From Macrothele yani (Eukaryota > Arthropoda > Arachnida > Araneae > Macrothelidae), in the NCBI GenBank assembly GCA_039090855.1, contig CM076999.1, positions 115,877,072 through 115,941,071 of the forward strand: a stretch of 64,000 nt of DNA, given 5' to 3'. The notes beneath the pieces are model-generated. The model was given only the letters and a program-made list of their open reading frames with translations. It had not been told where the DNA came from and did no database searches. Shown piece after piece: positions 10,195-22,052 of this stretch (within the stretch, counting starts at the first letter, position 1; each line of letters opens with the position of its first letter). The translations under genes and the position numbers were made by a program.

Positions 10195-11361
10195 GTTAAG
10201 TTTCTTTGTTACAAGTTTTGTCGTTTTGATGAGTGTAAAATGTTTAGGAATAATGTAAATCTAGTTAACTAGGTAGTAGGGATTTAAAGAGAAATCCCGG
10301 CTTCATAGCCTGCCGTTCTTTTCCTTTTTTTTGCTGGGGGAGGGGGTCGCATTAGCAGTACATGTTTTGCCAGCTCCTTGCCTCTGTGTTACTTTATTTC
10401 CTTTTTCCTTTCCACTGAATGCTCCTAAGATAAAATTGTAAACGTTTCGAATTCCCCTATGCTTAAGCAACCTTACACGTTCAATAATGCAGTCATTACT
10501 GCTCATTACCCCATCATTCAGGGCCGGTTCCAGGCATGCAGGGCGGCCAACAATCCACTTTTTATATCTCCAAAATCACAAGCAAATATCTCCAGAAAAT
10601 CACCAGATTTAAGGAAGAAATCAGCAGTGCCGTATTACACAAGTCTGAAACGAAAAATAAGTTATATATATCAATGAACGCTAAGACCAAACAACATGCG
10701 AACTTTTAAAAACCTTAATGAATGTTAAGCCCAAGGATTTAGAGTAAAATAATATGTACATGCAATAAAACTGAGAATAAAATCATGATAAAGTTAAAAA
10801 AACGAACAACATGCAGACTTTTAAAACTTTAATGAACGTTAAAACCAAGGACGTAGAGTTAAATTATATGCAAATGCAATAAAATTCAGAGAATAAAACA
10901 ATGACGTAGTTAAAGGAACGGATATATAGATTTTATATGTTGTTAATATTGTGAATTCAGCTGGCTATATACTATATATAGCTGGCTATGATATACTAAA
11001 CATTTGGCAAGAATATGAGTTCTCAATAGCAGGAGAGTTAATTGAAGGACCCATAAGAAATGAAAATGTGATATAAGATGGAATATATCCCCATCACATG
11101 AAAATTTTGTATTAATATTTCAAACAATTTCTTAGTGTATTACTTACACAGCTGAAGACTTAAATATACTTCCTGTCATCCATGTATAATTTACAAGTTT
11201 GGACATTAATTTATCTCCGGATTAGCTTTGTAAGAAAACTGAACAATTTTACAGTATATAAATAAAGACAATGTTTTATCAGTCAGTCTGCTCAAAAGTT
11301 TTCAAATTCATCATCTGAATATGGCATCTGAGAAGATGATGATTGACCCTCTGTAAATCTG
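10195..11361. other. Start of intron 1; no gene recognised
   Basis: Contains a diverged direct repeat near 10680-10900 (ACATGCGAACTTTTAAAA and ACATGCAGACTTTTAAAA) and TA-rich sequence at 10970-10990. CAGGGCCGGTTCCAGG at 10517 looks like a hAT-type element end, but I found no convincing partner end. Confidence 0.45.
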
Positions 11362-13278
11362 TCATAACTTGCCATTGTGGCAATTTTTTCCAACTACTTC
11401 TTTTGGAAGCTCATATTCATGACAACACTTGCCCTCACGTTTCATACCGAACTTTGTGTTCAGTATGCTGACTAAAGTGTCAGTTTTCATTGTATTTCTG
11501 GTTTTGTTTTTTACATGATTTACATAACTGAAAACTCGTTCAACATCTGCATTCGAATGTGGAAGTGTTAAAACATGTAACGCAAAATCAGAAAGTTCCT
11601 TAAAAGGATTTTCTCCTGTTGAGTCCTTGTATGATGCTATTTCACACCACAGTTTTACAGTGTCATGAACTTCAGTCCATTTGACATAATGCAAATTTCG
11701 CCATTGCCTATCAATGTGCGTTAATATAGATGGATCGGAATTAAAAAGTGCTGCTAAATTTACAACAGAAGCCTTCAGTGGTCTTAAACATTCTGATGCT
11801 GATAACAAAGACATATGCTGTAAAATCTCAATGTTCGATGGCAATCGTTTTCTGAGCTGGGCTACAAGTTCCTTCAAGAACAGAACACATTTTTTGCGCA
11901 TATCCTTTTCAATATTTTCTGAAAGTGTGCTTTTGCGCATTTCAAGTTCAAATTGGTATCCTAAGTATGGGGAAGGATCCAAATGGTCTTCAATCACTAC
12001 TGAGAAAACATCAAATTTCATTCCAGGCATTAAAAGTTTTCCACACAAAGACTTCAATAAGAAAATCAGATCATCAAGCAACTTAGTTGGGTCTTGCTTT
12101 TCAGACTGAAATTTTAAGTTAACCATATTTACTTCACGTAAAATGGGTTGAAGGAAAAGAAGAAACAAGTAATTTTGCTTGTCAGCATACATCATGTGCA
12201 ACTGGTCTGCTGTATAGCACCTCTCCGTAGAGTGAGCAATACTGAAATGCGTTTTAAGTTCTTCCCATTGCTGCAGTATTCGTGATACTGCTGCTTCTAT
12301 AGACAACCATCGTGTCTGACTTACCTGTGGAATCTTTAACGGTGATTTATTATCATTGATTAAGCAATATAATTGTTTGTATACAGACTGGCGAAGTGCC
12401 GAGTGTGAAAACCAGTTATAAGTCTCCTTGATGAGAAATTCTAAATGTCTTGGAAGAAATTCAGATGCAGCATGGGAAATACACAGTTGTACAGAATGAC
12501 AAACACACCTTACAAGTTGTAGATTAGGAACTGCTTCCTTCAGTTTGCTGTACACACCATTATTGACACCAACCATTACTGATGCGTTATCAGTTCCAAT
12601 GGCTGCAAGCTTTTTTATATCCAGTCCCTTTCGGTTAAGCATCTCTTTAACAGCATTGCAGATGCTATCAGCTGTGCCATCAGATAATTCAGCCAAATCA
12701 AGAAAAGTAACTACAATGTCATTTTTTAGCACTGAATAGTAACGAATTGTAGCAGCTAATAACTTGTTGACAGAGATGTCATTACTCTCATCTATTAATA
12801 TGCTGTATGGCTGTTCACCAATATCTTTTCTCAAACTAGTTTCAAAATGTGGTGCAAGTACATTTCGAATGACTTGTCCACACTTGGTTCGGTGCAATTT
12901 CAAAGATTGTGTACATTTGCTGTCCTTAAAGCTTTCCTTGCACATTTCACTTAGGTGATCCACACTTCTAAAGGTGCTGTGCTGAGCAATATACAGGCAC
13001 ATCCTTCCCTCAGCTACTTTGGCTTCATTATTTAGTGGAGTGAAGCTAGATGTTATTGGCTTCTGCTGCAATTTTCCACTCAGCCCTTCTGCCGCTTTCT
13101 TATGCTTTACAGTACCCATATGTTTTTCTAAATCCGAGTATTTTGGAGATAAATGACACTTACAAAATTTGCAGAAACACTTGGCACTATCCCCTTGAAT
13201 TTCCATCAACCATGTTTTAAATTTATCATCTTTTAACCATTCCTTCCTAAATCTTTGGGTATACTGTGTTTTACCCAT
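11362..13278 (-). CDS. hAT-superfamily transposase (638 aa, uninterrupted)
   Basis: A single open frame from ATG (13278) to TGA (11362). Near the N-terminus is a zinc finger with C36-x2-C39 and H53-x5-H59, BED/TTF type. The RNase H-like fold follows. The first catalytic Asp is in SILIDESND (D163), the second in IGTDNASVMV (D230), and TRWLS is at 322-326. The C-terminal hAT dimerisation region has LPHSNADVERVFSYV with the likely catalytic Glu at 580. All three acidic residues are present. Related animal proteins (ZBED/KIAA1586/ZNF862-like) are hAT-derived and some are domesticated. The ORF is antisense inside NTPCR intron 1. No stop or frameshift was found over 1.9 kb, unlike every other transposase here, so it is either a recent insertion or under selection. 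Terminal inverted repeats were not firmly identified. Confidence 0.88.
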   Translation of the reverse strand: MGKTQYTQRFRKEWLKDDKFKTWLMEIQGDSAKCFCKFCKCHLSPKYSDLEKHMGTVKHKKAAEGLSGKLQQKPITSSFTPLNNEAKVAEGRMCLYIAQHSTFRSVDHLSEMCKESFKDSKCTQSLKLHRTKCGQVIRNVLAPHFETSLRKDIGEQPYSILIDESNDISVNKLLAATIRYYSVLKNDIVVTFLDLAELSDGTADSICNAVKEMLNRKGLDIKKLAAIGTDNASVMVGVNNGVYSKLKEAVPNLQLVRCVCHSVQLCISHAASEFLPRHLEFLIKETYNWFSHSALRQSVYKQLYCLINDNKSPLKIPQVSQTRWLSIEAAVSRILQQWEELKTHFSIAHSTERCYTADQLHMMYADKQNYLFLLFLQPILREVNMVNLKFQSEKQDPTKLLDDLIFLLKSLCGKLLMPGMKFDVFSVVIEDHLDPSPYLGYQFELEMRKSTLSENIEKDMRKKCVLFLKELVAQLRKRLPSNIEILQHMSLLSASECLRPLKASVVNLAALFNSDPSILTHIDRQWRNLHYVKWTEVHDTVKLWCEIASYKDSTGENPFKELSDFALHVLTLPHSNADVERVFSYVNHVKNKTRNTMKTDTLVSILNTKFGMKREGKCCHEYELPKEVVGKNCHNGKL

Positions 13279-14015
13279 GGTTCAACAATTCATGGAAGAC
13301 ACAAAAAAAAGCCTTTTGATTACACTTAGTATCAAATGAACATTGATGTCTGAGAAGAGAAAAAATAGCTTTCTTTTCCAACTGCTGCAGAAACAGAAAT
13401 GAGACCTGACAATGTCAGTCACAAACCAACCCAAACCATATACATGGGGAGAAACAAAAAGACAATAAAATGTAAAAATAAGAAACTTACCCGCTTAGAG
13501 TTTATGACCCAGCCATATGTTTGTCAAGATCTTCCCACTTCCGTTGACCCTTGGTTTTAATATTCCTTGGTCCAGATTTTGGCTGCGGGGAGAAATCTCA
13601 CTTGAAGGGTAGGTATTCACCGGACACCGATACACAATCACCCAAATTGAACCAATGTCCCAAGAGGGGAGGGTGAAAGCTGTGGTCGAGAACGCTGTCA
13701 GCCCACCCTAATGTAAGGAAGTCTTTCTCATAAACCAGCAGATGGTCCTACTGTCTGCCCTGAAGATACGAGATACTACATGGAAACCACCTGGTCGCGG
13801 TCTTGTAGTTGGAAGTTGGAACCATCGAACTCGACGTTCACGGTTAGGGTTGCAATTTGACAACAACAGAGAGTAAGACAAAAAATCTCCAGATTTCTCG
13901 CTAGATGAGGAACGATATCTCTAGTATTGAGACATGTCGCTGGAATGATATTTTTGTCACCAGATGTAAATCAATATCTCCAGATCTGGCGACAAAATCG
14001 CTAAGTTGGTCACCC
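13279..14015. other. Region upstream of the hAT ORF; no gene recognised
   Basis: Could contain 5' sequence or promoter of the hAT element. A slightly GC-richer block at 13500-13860 has no open frame of a known family. No splice structure can be argued. Confidence 0.4.
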
Positions 14016-14205
14016 TGCAGGCATGTATCCAAGGACGGGGTCTGGACCCCTCCCAAAGGTTACCCAACAACAAAAAATGTGGATTTATTTTATTTGTTTT
14101 ATTATCTTTTTAAATAATTATCCACAAAATTATTTTTGAGGAAGCAATAAACAAATCTCTAATTGGGCAGGGGCACCTGCCCCTACCCTGAACCCATGCC
14201 TGGGC
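14016..14205. mobile_element. Short inverted-repeat element (hAT-like MITE candidate)
   Basis: Left end CAGGCATGTATCCAAGG and the complement of the right end CAGGCATGGGTTCAGGG share an imperfect inverted repeat that continues into GGGG/CCCCTCCC and GGGGC/GCCCCTGCCC. There is no coding sequence, and an 8-bp target duplication was not found. Confidence 0.4.
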
Positions 14206-15060
14206 CTACAGCTACGTACACATCAAATAAAGGCAGTAAAGAATTTAAGCTTCTTTATATAGTCTTCAAATTAATGAATGGATATAGAATGGTTTGTTTG
14301 TGAATGATCTTGAAGGCAAGTTTCTGTGCAATTTAAAGTGGTAGTTTAACACATTTCTATAAATTTCACATTTGGTATTTCCATTTATTCCTAGTATCAA
14401 CCCTAATTTATTGCTTTATTTTTATTATATCAGTTTGAAAATTTGTCTCTCACCTAAGAGATGTGGCATAGTAAAATGTAAATTATAAATGCGGCAGGTT
14501 AGTACAGCATATGGTCAATACAACTTGCCACCTACATCTGCTATATATAAATTATTCATAGTTTTTTCTCGAACTCAGATGCTCCCCTCCTCCCAAACAA
14601 AATTTCTGGGTACGTGACTGGCAGGTTCAACCATTAGTCAAACTAAACAGCAGCCTAGGGTGCTAAGATTTAAAGTTTATAAAATCAAACGAGAAAAAGT
14701 AAAAACAGACAATTTTATTTTCTGTTGTCCTTTCGATATAACTTGTGAATTCTTACTCGTTGAGAAATAGAGACTCGTTCTTTTAGAATGGGTAATTCAG
14801 TTTGCGACCCCCCCCCCCACACACACACACACACCCGTGCCATGAAAGTGCACATATGTCGAAAAACTGCCATAAACCAGGCTCGTCCCTATGCAGCAGG
14901 GAAGTCGGGTGACACCTGACGGCCACTCAAGATTTTTTTCTTTAAAGGAAATAGATTCTGTAGTATTCGGCTTCTTTCAATGGAAATATCTATTCTGGGC
15001 CATCCACTTCTTACATCACAAATAGTGGCAATGCTCAATGTCTAAGGCTCTTTGGGAGGG
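14206..15060. other. Intron 1 sequence without recognised genes
   Basis: Contains a C-run followed by an AC microsatellite at 14810-14834 and a G-run at 15059-15069. CTGGGTACGTGACTG at 14606-14620 resembles a hAT element end, but no partner was seen. Confidence 0.45.
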
Positions 15061-15069
15061 GGGGGGGGA

Positions 15070-15216
15070 GGATTAATTACCACCATGAGCAACTCGATGG
15101 CTGTAAGCAGTCATCTGTCCCTAATTTAGAGCTACTGGTTCCAGGGAAGGGAGAGGGCCAGTGCCGTAAGACAAACCCAACATCCACGCCTCATCAGGAC
15201 CCATCTCAGACGAGTC
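15070..15216 (-). mobile_element. SINE (family A), head missing
   Basis: Body sequence ACCACCATGAGCAACTCGAT through CATCCACGCCTCATCAGG. The tRNA-like head is absent after about 15216. Diverged, without a target duplication. Confidence 0.75.
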
Positions 15217-15332
15217 GTTAAATTTTATTAAGATATTTGTTCAAGACAAGACTGTATTAACATTAATAATACGTGGCCTAAGCATATATATAATCTGCTA
15301 TTAGTAACAAGTAATAGCAGGAACTCGTACTG

Positions 15333-15402
15333 TGGCGACTGCTTATAGCCCATTGAGTTGCTCATGGTGGTCATTAAACTTCAAATAAAAAAAAAAAAAA
15401 AA
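15333..15402 (+). mobile_element. SINE (family A), 5'-truncated tail fragment
   Basis: Begins at GGCGACTGCTTATAGCC, runs through CCCATTGAGTTGCTCA and GGTCATTAAACTTC, and ends in an A run (15387-15403). Only the last third of the SINE is present. Confidence 0.75.
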
Positions 15403-15654
15403 GGAACTCTAACTCTTTCACACATGATAATTTTTTATTATCGGGTCAACCATTTGGTGTTTTTTTCATTTAGTTTACATTGTACTTGGAAAAAATGGAA
15501 TAAAAATGTCCAACACCAAAAAAAATGTTTTTTTTTTTTTTTTTTTTTTTGCGTTGCACATTTTATTCCATTTTCTCCAAGTTTTGCATGTATTCTACTG
15601 ACCAAAATATCTATTGTGGACAAATACAATAATTTTGTCTACTGTGATATTCAG

Positions 15655-16121
15655 GTCTTCAACATTTTGCAGAGATCATTTCAGGAGATCCTTGATTAAG
15701 ATGGTCTGTAATTTGCTGCGCTGTTGCCCTTCTGTTGTCTGTTACCAGTCTGGACGCTCTCCGTTCCGCCCGAGCAATCACTAGTCGATGACGACCACAC
15801 ATTGCACGTAGAGACCCAGTTTTTTGGCTGACAGTCCAGTCTTTAAACACTTTAACAACAGCTGCTCTGGAACTTTCACGAATGCAGTGGTTTCGGTGGT
15901 ACTCGCTCCATGGCTCCAAGCTCCTACAATCATCCCATGTTGAAAATCCATCAAATAGCATTTTTTACCCATCTCGTCACCCAAAAATCTCTTCTACTAC
16001 TGTCGCAAGCACTAAGCTTTCCCTTTTTATACTAGCCTCACCCTCTGGTGGCAACAGCTTGCAGCCATAGCTCATTTGCTTAAAACTGTCAGGTGGTCAT
16101 AATAAAGTGGCCACTCAGTGT
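15655..16121 (-). pseudogene. Tc1-family transposon, N-terminal end only
   Basis: The right terminal repeat at about 16085-16121 reads, as complement, CACTGAGTGGCCACTTTATT. The - strand then encodes a helix-turn-helix region (STWDDCRSLEPWSEYHRN, SSRAAVVKVFKDW, SRLVTDNRRATAQQITDHLN). The catalytic part is missing after about 15660. Truncated and frame-disrupted. Confidence 0.8.
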
Positions 16122-17190
16122 ATAAAACACAAAACATCTGTTTGTCTGAAGCAGCAAAAACTCTCGAATGCCGAACTATGGCATCGTGAAATTTGCATAG
16201 CTTATTAATACTGGAATTTCTAAGTCAACGCAACTATTTTAAGATCTCTACGTTGTTCCATTCGCGTGTTATGAATTAATTAATAAGCTAATCAATAAAG
16301 TTAGTGTTGTTTGCTACGTCATCCTGTTCCAAATCTGAAACTGAAGCATGTGAATGTATTCATCGCCCTGGCACATCCACAGGTGTTTCTATTCTTTGAG
16401 AACTGTGCATAAAAAATGCAAAAACGAACTTTGCAAAATCTTAATGAAACCGGCTGAAATTTTTATCGCCACCATGAATTGGTAATAAGAGGAGTCCCTC
16501 AAAATTTCACCAAAATCCGGTCAAAGTATTTTATAAATAGGCATGGAATTTTTAATTCATTGGTAAACAGAAACATATATGCAGAAATGGTTAATAAAAT
16601 TTTGACGGCTAATTTAAAAAGTTATGTACCGATTCAGGCGAAATTTGGAGGTCATGTTCCTGTTAACCATTTATGGTGTTCATTCAAATTTCAGCCAGTT
16701 TCATAAAATATTCGCAAAGATACGTTTTTAACTTTTTTTATCCCAGAGATCCTTCCCCTCCCAAAGACGTCTGAAACTGAAAGCACGGGATGCATTTGAT
16801 CGTCGATGACAAATTGTTAACGAATTTTATTCAGTCAGTGTTGTAATACTGTGTCTCCTGGACACTGTTAAATAAATAATTCGTAACGCTTTTGGTACGT
16901 TTGATTCTACAGATTCCATACATTCTGTACCGGGCAAAGCCGGGTAGTAAAAGCATATAACTATCTGGTGTATAAGCATATAACTATCTATGGTAAGCAT
17001 TTCTAAAAAAGTAGAAGGTACAAAGACCATTCCATAAAAACTGTGAGTATTTTTTTTGAGTTGGCAACAGTGCAAAGGGGGAAATAACCATGCAGACAAC
17101 TAACTGAATTAAGGAAGTATCTATGGCAACACTTATTAGCCATGGCAGATTATTCTGGTTTTGTTATTGTGCAGTTGTTTAAGTTATGTC
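16122..17190. other. Intron 1 sequence without recognised genes
   Basis: A small hairpin TACCGGGCAAAGCCGGGTA (about 16929-16947) is followed by a duplicated AGCATATAACTATCT (about 16951-16990). Otherwise no supported structure. Confidence 0.45.
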
Positions 17191-17194
17191 TTCA

Positions 17195-18016
17195 TTTTGC
17201 CTTACTGCTTTGGAGGTGAGTGATTCAGAGTTAAGAAGTGAAATGCGTTGTGCAATAAAATTTTGCTATTCTTTGGGTAAAATGGATTCAGAAACAATTG
17301 ATTTAATAAAAAAAAGCTTCCAAAGATAAATGTTTGGGTGAGTCGACGAATTTTAGATGCCACCACGATTTCAAAAAAGGGTGTTTATTGGCAGAACTCG
17401 CTCCTAGGCCTGGTCAACCTGAAAGGGTTGTTACAGAGTGTATTGCTAACAGTGTTTGAGCAATCCTGCAAAAACATAGACAAATGACTTATGAAGACAC
17501 AGCAGCATCCACTAATATTTCAAAAACGTCCGTATTCTAACCGACAAATTACTGCTTCATCGTGCGTGTGTTCCAGATGGGTACCTCATCACCTGAGGAG
17601 AGGACAATTGTTAGCCAGAGTTCAGGTGTGTCATGAGTGGAAACAAATGATTTCAAAGGGTCCAAACTTTCTAAACACAGCAGTAACTGACGCTGAAATA
17701 CGGATCCACTATTTTGACCCCCTCACGAAGCGCGCAACAAGTGTCTGGAAACGCACAGGCTCGCCTCCTCTGAAAAAAGTTGCCAAACCAAATCAGCTGG
17801 GAAGGGGATGATGGTAGTTTTATTTGTTCATAAAGGTGTAGTCTACCAGCATGCTGTTCCTCCACAAAGTGACAATCTCACCTCGTGCAATTTCTGGTTG
17901 CTTCCAACAATGAAGAAGAAGTTCCGTGGCGTAACATTCAACACAGATGCTGACGTTATTCAAGCCATACAGGAGTCGCTAAAGCAGCTTCCACAAAATG
18001 CCTTCGCCACATGATT
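17195..18016 (+). pseudogene. Mariner transposase pseudogene
   Basis: Frames shift repeatedly but the order is that of a mariner. SELRSEMRCAIKFCYSLGKM near 17230 is the N-terminal helix-turn-helix. WVPHHLRRGQLLARVQVCHE is near 17580. IRIHYFDPLTKR near 17700 is the first catalytic block, where the usual GDE has degraded to DAE. SPPLKKVAKPNQLG and GVVYQHAVPP follow. The C-terminal CNFWLLPTMKKKFRG is near 17900. At least five stops or shifts are present, so it is an old copy. Confidence 0.83.
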
Positions 18017-18893
18017 TGAAAAGTAGACAACTATGGGACCGTTACATATCATCCCAGGGAAGATACTTTGAGAAAGATTAACATATATTTTGCTGTACCT
18101 GTATTTCTTCATTTTGTGTGTTTTTGCTCTCAGTTTTTATAGAACGGCCATTCTATGTAGTAGCTTGCAGGGGTCATGCTGCTGATTGCATTCTTTGCTT
18201 GCGAAAAAAAAAAAAAAAAAATTATGGTGATTGACAAAAGGTTTTGGCAATTACCTTTTTTAATTATGCCCAAGCAAAACCAATTTTTAATTTCTATTCA
18301 ATCCAGTATTTGAAAAATTAAATTTGAATCTTACATTTTTCATTGTTTACATGGCGTGTAAGATGGAAAGCGTTTATGTAAAAAGAGTCATGTAATTGCT
18401 GATGTAAGACCTCAACACACTTTGTTTTTATGGTTTTTGTAATTCCAATGGACGATGAAAAAAAACTGGCAACTTCAGATTACATGCAAAACCTTTAAAA
18501 AAAACAGAGCAACCACTGCCTTGTACCATAATATAAATTAGCAAAATAGTTCTATTTTAACATGAAATAACTTAATGATGATTTTACATATTCTATGTAA
18601 TTGTATGGTACTAGAAACTCGCCATTTATTACATCATTAAAATGTGAGTAGGCCTGTATGTTTTTGATGCAGATGTACAAGATACAAATAGCTGGCAATT
18701 TTGGAATCCGCGTGTGAATTTCCTTCAGAATCTGCAACTTTAGTCCTGGAGGTATGAAAACAGAAATTTGTTGGTTAGTGTTTAGTTGCATTAGTTGTGA
18801 TGGTTCAACCCCCCACCCCCACTCTTTGCCCCAGCCCAACTAGCTCACCCTTGCAGGGAGGACCGTTTAAAGCTAAGTTGGCATGTACATTTA
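18017..18893. other. Intron 1 sequence without recognised genes
   Basis: Poly-A run at 18206-18222 and a C-rich stretch at 18810-18835. No family signature was seen. Confidence 0.45.
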
Positions 18894-20121
18894 CACAGTT
18901 GAGTCATATTATTGTGACCACCAGACTAATATCCAGAGTAACCGCCATGTGCAGCGCGGACAGCAGTTAGACGGGCTGGGAGGGACTCGGTAAGGTGCTG
19001 GAAAGTGTTCACAGGTATGTGGAGACATGCTGACTGCAGTGCATGGTGGAGGATCCATTGAGCGAACAACGCGATAGAGGTGGTCCCACAGATGCTGAAT
19101 TGGGTTTAAGTCTGGGGAATTAGGCGGCGAGGGAAGTACTTTGAAGTCTTCATGGGGCTCTTCCAACCACTCTTGGACATTTCTAGTTGTGTGACGCGTC
19201 ACATTGTCGTGCTGGAAGGTCCCATCTGTCCCAGGGAAGACTGCATGTATGGGTGTACGTGGTCTGCAAGGATAGATTCATATAACGAATTCTGTTCATA
19301 GTGCGTTCTACAGGTGCGAGTGGACCCAGGGAATGCCACGAAAACATTCCCCAGATTAGAACGCTGCTTCCACCAGCTTGTGTTCTTCCAGCAATGGTTG
19401 AAGAGTGTTCGTTCTTTGATGTTCCTCGCCTTATACGCCAACGTCCATCCGTTTCATGAAGTAGAAAAGGTGACTCATCGCAGAAGGCAATCCTTTGCCA
19501 ATCAGCAGAGGTCCAATTCTGATACTGCCATGCAAATGTAAGCTTTTTCTGCCAATGCACCTTCGTTAGCATAGGTGCAGTGACCATCCATCTGCATTGG
19601 AACCCCATATGCCGCAGGGTTCCCCGAACTGTCATTTTAGACACACTTCCGATAGCCCCCTGGTTCATTCGGCCAGTGAGTTGCTCCACTGTAGCATGTC
19701 GATCGGCCCTCATGGCTTCGCAGCTGATGTTCACCTCTCACATCAGTGGCACATGGTGCTCCACAGTTTCCACATCGCTTATTCGCAGTAGTGCTCCACA
19801 GTTTTCACATCGCTTACTCGCAGTGGTGCCATTTCTCTAATCACAATACACTTTAACCACAGCAGCATGCGAACAGTTCACAAACTGCGCTATTTTAGAA
19901 ATACTGCCACCCTTGGCCCGAAAGCCGATAATCATCCCTTTTTGCAAATCTGATAAATCGCTCCTTTTATCCATGACAACGACGAGTGATATGTTTTCAG
20001 AATGCCTACAGCACATCTTATATACCCTCCAAGCCAGCTCACAACACATGCCTTCTTGCATTGGCTGCATGCTGTTGATGTCAAAAGTAGGAGGTGGTCA
20101 CAATAATGTGACTTGACTGTG
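18894..20121 (-). mobile_element. Tc1-family DNA transposon, full length but inactivated
   Basis: Terminal repeats CACAGTTGAGTCATATTATT (left) and the complement of CACAGTCAAGTCACATTATT (right) are flanked by TA at 18892-18893 and 20122-20123; length 1,228 bp. The - strand encodes the helix-turn-helix (RSDLSDLQKGMIIGFRAKGG, AQFVNCSHAAVVKVY, near 19960-19850), then MNISCEAMRADRHATVEQL, FCDESPFLLHETDGRW with the first Asp, and WLEEPHEDFKVLPSPPNSPD-LNPIQHLWD with the last. A frame change near 19200 and a broken segment at 19740-19840 disrupt it. Confidence 0.88.
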
Positions 20122-20347
20122 TAAGTCACTGATAGTGCACAAAATAAATCTTAACACAAATTTCGAACTAAATATATTAATATCTCTAAGACATGAGCAC
20201 TCAATCATAGAACAAACATTTACCTTATCAAAGGATGTTTCGTTCTCCTTGGCTGGCGATTCGAATCCTTGCTCAAAATCAGAATTAAAAAAAATATGTA
20301 ATCATTTCCATCAAAGCAAAGCAGTCAGAACCTTGTAGACAGGAGTT

Positions 20348-20961
20348 CAGTGTTTCTTTCAGGCATACATTCGGGTGTCGAAGCCCCCCCCCCCCCTCCG
20401 TGACATTTTAGGGTACCGAGCTAAACAAATGTTAATAAATTCAGGCTATGATGAAAAAGAAAGTTTCGTTTCTTTTTTATGCTTCAAATATTTCTCCAAT
20501 TACATTGTTTTTTATATTTGTTCAAGTATTATAGTTTATTTGGCTAAAAAGTATATTACAATGCATGCTATTCTTGAAAATATAATAAGTAGACTAATCA
20601 CACCTAATTGTCTGGGAATCGTGATTCAGGACCAGGAATGTGTTAAATGCATTTTAGTGGATAAAAATCTCCAGCCTGCCGATTCTCCCCCCGAAACTCC
20701 CCTTGTTTAGCTGAAAAAAAGTTTTGTTATTCTTGAAATGTTTGAAGAAGTAATTACTATATATTTTTCTTGGGGAGGGAGGGGGCAAGGCCCCCAGACC
20801 CCTTGTACCTTTGTATTATAATACCTATAATAATTACTTCTATATATATATAAATATAGTAGTTAAAATTTTATTTATACATGTATATATATATAATGGA
20901 AAATTTTCCCTCTCCAAGGTTCTATTTGCCCCCCGGTCCAAAATTCCTGAAAGAAACACTG
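20348..20961. mobile_element. hAT-type MITE with 8-bp target duplication
   Basis: Inverted ends CAGTGTTTCTTTCAGG and CCTGAAAGAAACACTG enclose 614 bp. The perfect 8-bp duplication CAGGAGTT is at 20340-20347 and 20962-20969. A CAGTG start and an 8-bp duplication are hAT hallmarks. It contains C-runs, AT-rich sequence and a TA microsatellite, with no transposase. Confidence 0.85.
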
Positions 20962-20969
20962 CAGGAGTT

Positions 20970-21762
20970 GCCACCTCATCACACTCAGCCAGTGGGTAGT
21001 CACAAGAAATTAGATTCCACTCCTCAGAAGGCAGACACGACGTCAGCAGGAACAATGAGAACAATAATTCAACTTACAGCATCACACTCTACACACAGTC
21101 ACACTCAACATGTACTCCATTCCTCAAACAGCAGAATGCCAGCAAGGACAGATGACTCCTGGCTTCAACTGTCTTTTTTTATTTTTTTATTTCTTGCAAT
21201 TAAAGAAAAGCCAGCCACCACAAAAGAGCTACACAAAAAGCAATGAGATCTTTGTTACATGCTCTTTTATCTCACCTTGAACAATCACCAAGAAGCATGC
21301 ATTCAATTTTATGCAAATGCAGTGTCAAGACAATAAGAACAGAGGGCTGAGGAGGTGTTCAAGAAGTGCTTTAAGGCCTTTAGATGTCCTTCAATGTCTC
21401 ATGATTGCATATCTTTGATAATAACTATTTCTGTCGTGCCCTGTAATGTGACATCGTAAATCCACATTTAAATTGTTCACAGTTTCGAATAAAGATATCT
21501 CCATGTATTGAAAAGGAATACGGTTTTCTCGGCAGCATAACGTGCAAAGTATGAGCTGAATGACACAGTGGTATAATGGTAGATCTCTTCCTTTGAAAAT
21601 TATGTTTCATACACTGCAGTCTCCTTTCATGTGTGAAGAAATTGTGAAGTTTTTGTTTTGTTCATGTTATTTATTGTGTTATTTTGATTTTGTAAGATAC
21701 TGAGAAATAACAGAATATTCTTGGAGTGAGGTATGTTTTAACTCACTGTTCTTCATTTTCAG
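20970..21762. other. End of intron 1
   Basis: No gene or repeat recognised. The 3' end has a plausible pyrimidine tract CTGTTCTTCATTTTCAG before exon 2. Confidence 0.5.
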
Positions 21763-21925
21763 GGGTTGGCAAAACTACTGCTGTGAAAAAGGTCTGTGCA
21801 ATTCTAAAGCAAAAGGAGGTTACTTTTCAAGGATTTTACACCGAAGAAGTGCGTGAAGGACACCTAAGGATAGGATTTGATGTGGTCACAACTAATGAAA
21901 TGAGGGGGCCTCTTGCTCGTGAGAG
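21763..21925 (+). CDS. NTPCR: NTPCR exon 2 (Walker A to RGPL)
   Basis: Acceptor TTTTCAG|GG, donor AG|GTATGA. It completes Gly12 and encodes VGKTT, a helix rich in Lys, GFYTEEVR (35-42), GFDVVT (49-54) and MRGPLARE (58-65), ending two bases into Ser66. With exon 1 it forms the full P-loop GxxGxGKTT that binds the triphosphate and Mg2+. Length 163 bp. The frame is open throughout and joins exons 1 and 3 exactly. Confidence 0.95.
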
Positions 21926-22052
21926 GTATGAGTGAACGTGATACTTTTAATTGTTCCCCTTGTGTGTTCAGCATTTTGGTTCTTTCATTACAAGCTGTTG
22001 AAAGTTGTTGAAAATGTATTGCTCTGCAGAATTTACTAAGAAACTGTAAATA

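Noticed and set aside
10517..14621. Full hAT element boundaries (CAGGGCCGG at 10517 paired with CTGGGTACGTGACTG near 14606)
   Set aside because: The two ends are not inverted copies of each other and no matching 8-bp duplication was found, so I did not call element borders around the intact ORF.
14806..14834. C-run and AC-run as possible regulatory DNA
   Set aside because: Simple microsatellite; nothing links it to a promoter.
15358..15699. 113-codon + strand frame rich in Phe/Lys
   Set aside because: It runs from a SINE A-run through T-runs into a Tc1 terminal region; low complexity explains its length.
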